NCBI RefSeq assembly: GCF_026342435.1
Contig: NZ_JAPEMT010000003.1
Location: 744,001 to 808,000 of the forward strand
Origin: Streptomyces sp. NBC_00237
GTDB taxonomy: Bacteria; Actinomycetota; Actinomycetes; Streptomycetales; Streptomycetaceae
DNA: 64,000 bases
Direction: 5' to 3'
The notes under the pieces were generated by a model. The model ran no database searches. It was given only the letters and a program-made list of their open reading frames with translations, and was not told the origin of the DNA. Each line of letters opens with the position of its first letter. Position 1 is the first letter of the stretch. Made by a program: the position numbers and the translations under genes. Below, in pieces: positions 61,017-64,000 of the stretch.

Positions 61017-62170
61017 GGTCGGGCCGCCGTGACGACGTCGGACAGGGCCAGCCGCCGCACCGCACGCGGGTCGGTGCCCGCCAGGAGACGGGCCGACACC
61101 CGGTCCAGGAACACGCACACCGGCCCGGCCTTCGCGCAGACCGCCTCCGCCCGCTCGGGCAGCGGCAGCGAGGCGGGGGCGGTCAGGTAGGTCGTGACGA
61201 TGTTCGTGGTGTCCATCAGCCACAGGACCACCAGGTGCCGCAGCCAAGCCGCCCTCTCCTGCGGGCTCTGACCGGCCGTCGCGGTGTCGATGAACGCCCC
61301 GATCCCGGTGACCGTGGCGGACACCCCGGCCGCCTGCGGCGGCCGGGCGATCAGCCCCAGGACCATGCGGGAGATCAGCTTCGCGGGGTCCGCACAGGGG
61401 TGGGTGAGGGACAGGCCGGGGTCCAGGAAGACCGGCCGCCCGCCCGGCCCGTCAGGGAACACGGCGTGCTCCGGTTTCAGGTCGCCGAACGCCACCGCCC
61501 GCCGCCCGGCCGGGGCCAGCCGCAGCCGCCGCAACCGGGAGACGACCGACGTCAGCACCGGCCCGCACTCCCCGGCCTGCGAGAGGTAGATGCCGCCGGA
61601 GAGGCCGTTGAACTTCCGGGCGAACGTCGCGTCGATGGACCTCTCCCGTATGGCCAGCGCATCGGCGCGGTCCACGAGGTCCGGCCGCTGCAACAGGGCC
61701 AGCTCCCGCCGGACGGCGGTCATCAGGTCGGCGGTGCGGTGCGGCTGGTCGGCCACCAGGTCCCCGAGCGTGGGCCCCTCCACCGGCTCGGTGAACTGGA
61801 CGCCGTCCCGGTAGGCGGCGACGTGGGCGGCCCGCAGGCCCGCCGCAGTGAGAAGCCCGAGCTGTGCGGTCTCCCGCTCCAGAAGGGCCCCGGGAGAGGC
61901 CGTGTACGCCGCCTGGGCGGCCTGCACGGCTTCCCAGGTCCCGCACGTGCCCCGCAGGGCGGACACCAGCGAGACGCCCAGCACGGACACCTTGGCGAAC
62001 AGGGGCCGCCGCCCGACCTCCAGGCGGCGGACGTAACCGGTGACGCTCGGGACGTGGGCACCGAGGGTCACCGGGGCTCCGGGCCACTGGGAGGCCGCCG
62101 CCTTCTCCACCAGCTCGTCGGCGTACGCGAACAGGGTGCTCGCCTGCGGTGTTGTCGCGGTCACGGTCAC
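61013..62170 (-). CDS. APH/choline-kinase-like protein, degenerate active site
   Basis: This 385-residue protein has an N-lobe with YVRRLEVGRRPLFAKVSVLG (ATP Lys), VQFTEPVEGPTLGDLVADQP (hinge) and a C-lobe RRAVAFGDLKPEHAVFPDG. This corresponds to the HGDxxxxN loop with His replaced by Phe and Asn by His. The next motif VFLDPGLSLTHPC keeps the metal-binding Asp. The fold is clear; phosphotransfer is plausible but altered. The GTG at 62170 was chosen. It is coupled to the LDH-like gene by ATGA. Confidence 0.72.
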   Translation of the reverse strand: MTVTATTPQASTLFAYADELVEKAAASQWPGAPVTLGAHVPSVTGYVRRLEVGRRPLFAKVSVLGVSLVSALRGTCGTWEAVQAAQAAYTASPGALLERETAQLGLLTAAGLRAAHVAAYRDGVQFTEPVEGPTLGDLVADQPHRTADLMTAVRRELALLQRPDLVDRADALAIRERSIDATFARKFNGLSGGIYLSQAGECGPVLTSVVSRLRRLRLAPAGRRAVAFGDLKPEHAVFPDGPGGRPVFLDPGLSLTHPCADPAKLISRMVLGLIARPPQAAGVSATVTGIGAFIDTATAGQSPQERAAWLRHLVVLWLMDTTNIVTTYLTAPASLPLPERAEAVCAKAGPVCVFLDRVSARLLAGTDPRAVRRLALSDVVTAARP

Positions 62171-62357
62171 GATGCGGCCCCTGCGTGTCGTCCGGGGCGG
62201 TGTCCGGCGCGGTCAGCGCCGGGCCCACCAGGTCTGTGTCGGTGCGGGCGAGTTCGTCGCCGAGGAGGACCCCCAGCCCGACGATTCCGGAGACGGAACC
62301 GACCGCCCACAGCCACGTCAGGACCGTGCCGACCGGGTCCGTTAACCGGCCTCTCAC
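62167..62357 (-). CDS. Small single-helix membrane protein, probably frame-affected
   Basis: GTG 62357 overlaps the previous stop (GTGA). The frame encodes LTDPVGTVLTWLWAVGSVSG and IVGLGVLLGDELARTDTD, a single hydrophobic helix plus an acidic tail. In the given sequence it reads on into the APH-like gene. One extra G in GGGG near 62185 would end it at a TGA overlapping the GTG at 62170, giving 63 residues. Function is unknown. Confidence 0.4.
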
Positions 62358-62662
62358 GCCAGCCCCAGGGACTTCGCGCGGGCGTCCAGAACCCGGCCGA
62401 TCTGGGCGTGGGCCCGCTCCAACTGCCCCGGGTCCATGACCATCACGGCCTCCGCCGCCGTCCCGTCGCGGAACCGCACCTCCACGGGCAGGGCGGCCAG
62501 AGCGGTGCGGGGGTCGTAGGCCAGGTCCTGAAGCTGCGGGACGACCTCGCTCACGGACGGGGCCGTCGGCGCCGAGGTGACCGCCAGCACACCACAGGCG
62601 GCCTCGGTGCTCTGGGTCACCTCCGCGGATTGCTTCCTCGTCTCTGAGCCGTGCATGAGCAT
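62354..62662 (-). CDS. First gene of the operon, small soluble protein
   Basis: This 102-residue protein has ATG 62662 behind GAGGAGAGGAG. It has a Ser/Thr-rich N-terminus (QSAEVTQSTEAACGVLAVTS) and a helical C-terminal half (ALAALPVEVRFRDGTAAEAV, MVMDPGQLERAHAQIGRVLD). No RRE or other known domain is visible. As the promoter-proximal gene of the AsnB/HprK operon it may be a partner protein or precursor. Unrecognised. Confidence 0.6.
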   Translation of the reverse strand: MLMHGSETRKQSAEVTQSTEAACGVLAVTSAPTAPSVSEVVPQLQDLAYDPRTALAALPVEVRFRDGTAAEAVMVMDPGQLERAHAQIGRVLDARAKSLGLA

Positions 62663-62735
62663 CCGTCTCTCCTCTCCTCGGGGAAGGTGATGTTCAGTCA
62701 ACGGCCGGGCACAGACGGTGGGGAGGGGCCAGACT

Positions 62736-62765
62736 GTGGGCCAGCGTGGGCCAGCGTGGGCCAGC
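62736..62765. repeat. Three 10-bp direct repeats in the divergent promoter region
   Basis: GTGGGCCAGC is repeated exactly three times with no spacer, one helical turn per unit. It lies between the operon start at 62662 and the regulator start at 62783. This is an attractive operator for the adjacent XRE regulator. Confidence 0.65.
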
Positions 62766-62782
62766 CGTGAGGAGGGGCGGGA

Positions 62783-64000
62783 ATGGGCAGCGACGACGAC
62801 TTCACACGGCTCATCCGCACCGAATGCGAACGCCGTGGCTGGGGCCCGGCCAAGTTCGCCCGCGAGGTCGGCATGGCCGAGTGCGGCCGTGCCGACCGGG
62901 TGGACCGTAAGAGCGCATGGCGGTGGATGACCGGTGGCAGGGCCCCGACTTACTGGCGTCCGTACGTAGTGGCCGTGCTCGGCTTGGACAGGACTATCCA
63001 AGCCCTTCCCGAATCCAGCGGGCCCCCTTCGAACAGCGGCGATACCGTGGCATCAGTCATCGGGCTAGGAAGGGACGATCTGGACGTGGACCGGCGGAAC
63101 TTCATCACCGCGTCCAGCGGTTATGCCCTCACTGCCCTCGGACTGCCCGACCCCGAGTCCATCACCCGCCGCACGCGCACGGCCCCGGCCGGGGCCGTGC
63201 GCGTCGGCAGCGGAGAAGTTGCTGCCGTCCGGCAGATGGTCAAGGCACTCGGGGACTCCGCCGCCGAACTCGGCGGCGGCCACGCACGCCACCTCGCCGT
63301 GCGCTACCTCGCCAACGACGTCGCACCCTGGCTCAACGGCACGTTCACCGAGGCCACCGGCCGCGAGCTGTTCGCCGCGACCTCCCAACTCGTCCACCTC
63401 GCCGGATGGATGGCCCAGGACGAAGGCGACACCCCCCGCCTCCGGGGCCTGGCCCAGGGCTACTACGCGCACGCCTTCCGGCTCGCCGCCGAAGCCGACG
63501 ACCCCGAACTGGCCGCGACCGCCTTACGGGGCCTCGCGGTGCAGAGCATCGACCTCGGATACCGGGCCGAAGCGGTTCAGCTCGGTGAAGCGTGCGTGCA
63601 GTACGGCCGCCACCTGGAGAACCCCCGGGCCGTCGCCTACTACCAGGCCACCCTCGCGAACGCAGCCGCGCAGGACGACGACCACACCCTGGCCACCCGG
63701 CACCTCGCGATGTCCGAGTCCGCGATCGGCAAGCCCAGCGCCGCCGTCTCCGGCGAGTCCTGGGCGGCCCACTACTCGCCCGGCCGGTGGGCCCACGAGT
63801 CCGGGATGATCCTCACCCGTCTCGGAGATCTGGACGCGGCCGAGGAACATCTGCATCTGGCGCTGGATATTCACGGCCTGGACCGACGCCGCACCCGCGC
63901 GATCGTCCTCGCAGACCTGGGCGGCGTGCGGCTTCGCCGAGGCGACGTCGATGGGGCCATGGCCACCTGGACGGACTTCCTCGCCTGCGCCGACGGCATC
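62783..64000 (+). CDS. XRE-type regulator with TPR domain, 3' end outside window
   Basis: At least 406 residues are visible. The N-terminal HTH-like part (LIRTECERRGWGPAKFAREV, SAWRWMTGGRAPTYWRPYVV) is followed by a twin-Arg-like DVDRRNFITASSG and then helical TPR-like repeats (LRGLAQGYYAHAFRLAAEAD, LAVQSIDLGYRAEAVQLGEA, SGMILTRLGDLDAAEEHLHL). This pattern is common in Streptomyces pathway regulators. The ATG follows GAGGAGGGG. It is divergent from the AsnB/HprK operon, which it probably controls. Confidence 0.8.
   Translation, partial: MGSDDDFTRLIRTECERRGWGPAKFAREVGMAECGRADRVDRKSAWRWMTGGRAPTYWRPYVVAVLGLDRTIQALPESSGPPSNSGDTVASVIGLGRDDLDVDRRNFITASSGYALTALGLPDPESITRRTRTAPAGAVRVGSGEVAAVRQMVKALGDSAAELGGGHARHLAVRYLANDVAPWLNGTFTEATGRELFAATSQLVHLAGWMAQDEGDTPRLRGLAQGYYAHAFRLAAEADDPELAATALRGLAVQSIDLGYRAEAVQLGEACVQYGRHLENPRAVAYYQATLANAAAQDDDHTLATRHLAMSESAIGKPSAAVSGESWAAHYSPGRWAHESGMILTRLGDLDAAEEHLHLALDIHGLDRRRTRAIVLADLGGVRLRRGDVDGAMATWTDFLACADGI

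Noticed and set aside
56501..62662. A classic lasso peptide cluster
   Set aside because: AsnB-like and HprK-like proteins fit, but no RRE (B1), no transglutaminase-like peptidase (B2) and no core with Asp/Glu at position 7-9 was found.
1..64000. tRNA or rRNA genes
   Set aside because: No stretch with tRNA arms (GTTCRANYC T-loop in proper context) or rRNA-like conservation was recognised by eye.

Overview
The window reads as chromosome of a Streptomyces or close relative. It is uniformly GC-rich with strong third-position G/C bias. Ribosome binding sites are AGGAG-like, GTG and TTG starts are common, genes overlap by ATGA/GTGA, and several promoters look leaderless. Protein families are typical of the genus: MmyB-like XRE regulators, SpoIIE-type phosphatases, terpene cyclase, P450 and NRPS. 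Transposase debris (IS5, IS256, IS630), a group II intron and an integrase stub mark it as accessory, chromosome-arm-like DNA. No rRNA, tRNA or CRISPR array was seen.

Layout. 1-7.3 kb: the start of a secreted lectin-like protein, transposase remnants, a divergent regulator/aldo-keto reductase pair, a PP2C phosphatase and a large NB-ARC-like ATPase. 7.7-14.9 kb: a helicase stub, an SGNH lipoprotein with an OafA-type acyltransferase, a pentameric ligand-gated channel-like membrane protein, a NarL-type regulator next to a kinase stub, a GNAT enzyme and a YrhB/Imm35 protein. 15.1-17.3 kb: a lipoprotein, a frame-broken amidase-domain protein and a HAD protein.

17.9-28.6 kb is the clearest system: a biosynthetic cluster, all on the + strand, of FAD monooxygenase, EF-hand protein, one-module NRPS ordered A(methyltransferase)-T-C, multipass membrane protein, class I terpene cyclase and P450. 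The logic suggests that the cyclase makes a terpene, the P450 and flavoenzyme oxidise it, and the NRPS joins an N-methylated amino acid to it through the terminal C domain. The product is unknown to me.

28.7-43 kb is a patchwork. It holds a MarR gene behind a SoxR-box-like promoter, two opposed IS630 ends around a TetR/DoxX pair, two SnoaL-like proteins, a broken HbpS gene, a haloalkane-dehalogenase-like hydrolase, small secreted proteins and lipoproteins, a group II intron with its reverse transcriptase, and an ArsR-type regulator beside a small cysteine-rich secreted peptide. 43.3-53.3 kb carries a metalloprotease with seven repeats and an SH3 tail, a collagen-like secreted protein, a methyltransferase, an IS630 copy, a HEAT-repeat protein and an integrase stub. 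53.2-55.7 kb is a MarR/membrane/NmrA cassette between two similar ~110-bp direct repeats.

56.5-62.7 kb is a second unusual system. It is a tightly overlapping minus-strand operon of two small proteins, an APH-like protein, an LDH-like dehydrogenase, an HprK-like kinase, a small ORF followed by a strong hairpin, an asparagine-synthetase-like protein and a GNAT. It is divergent from an XRE-TPR regulator that runs off the right edge. It resembles RiPP tailoring machinery without lasso B1/B2 proteins. Several frames here and elsewhere are broken, often by one base in a homopolymer, so some 'pseudogenes' may be sequencing errors.
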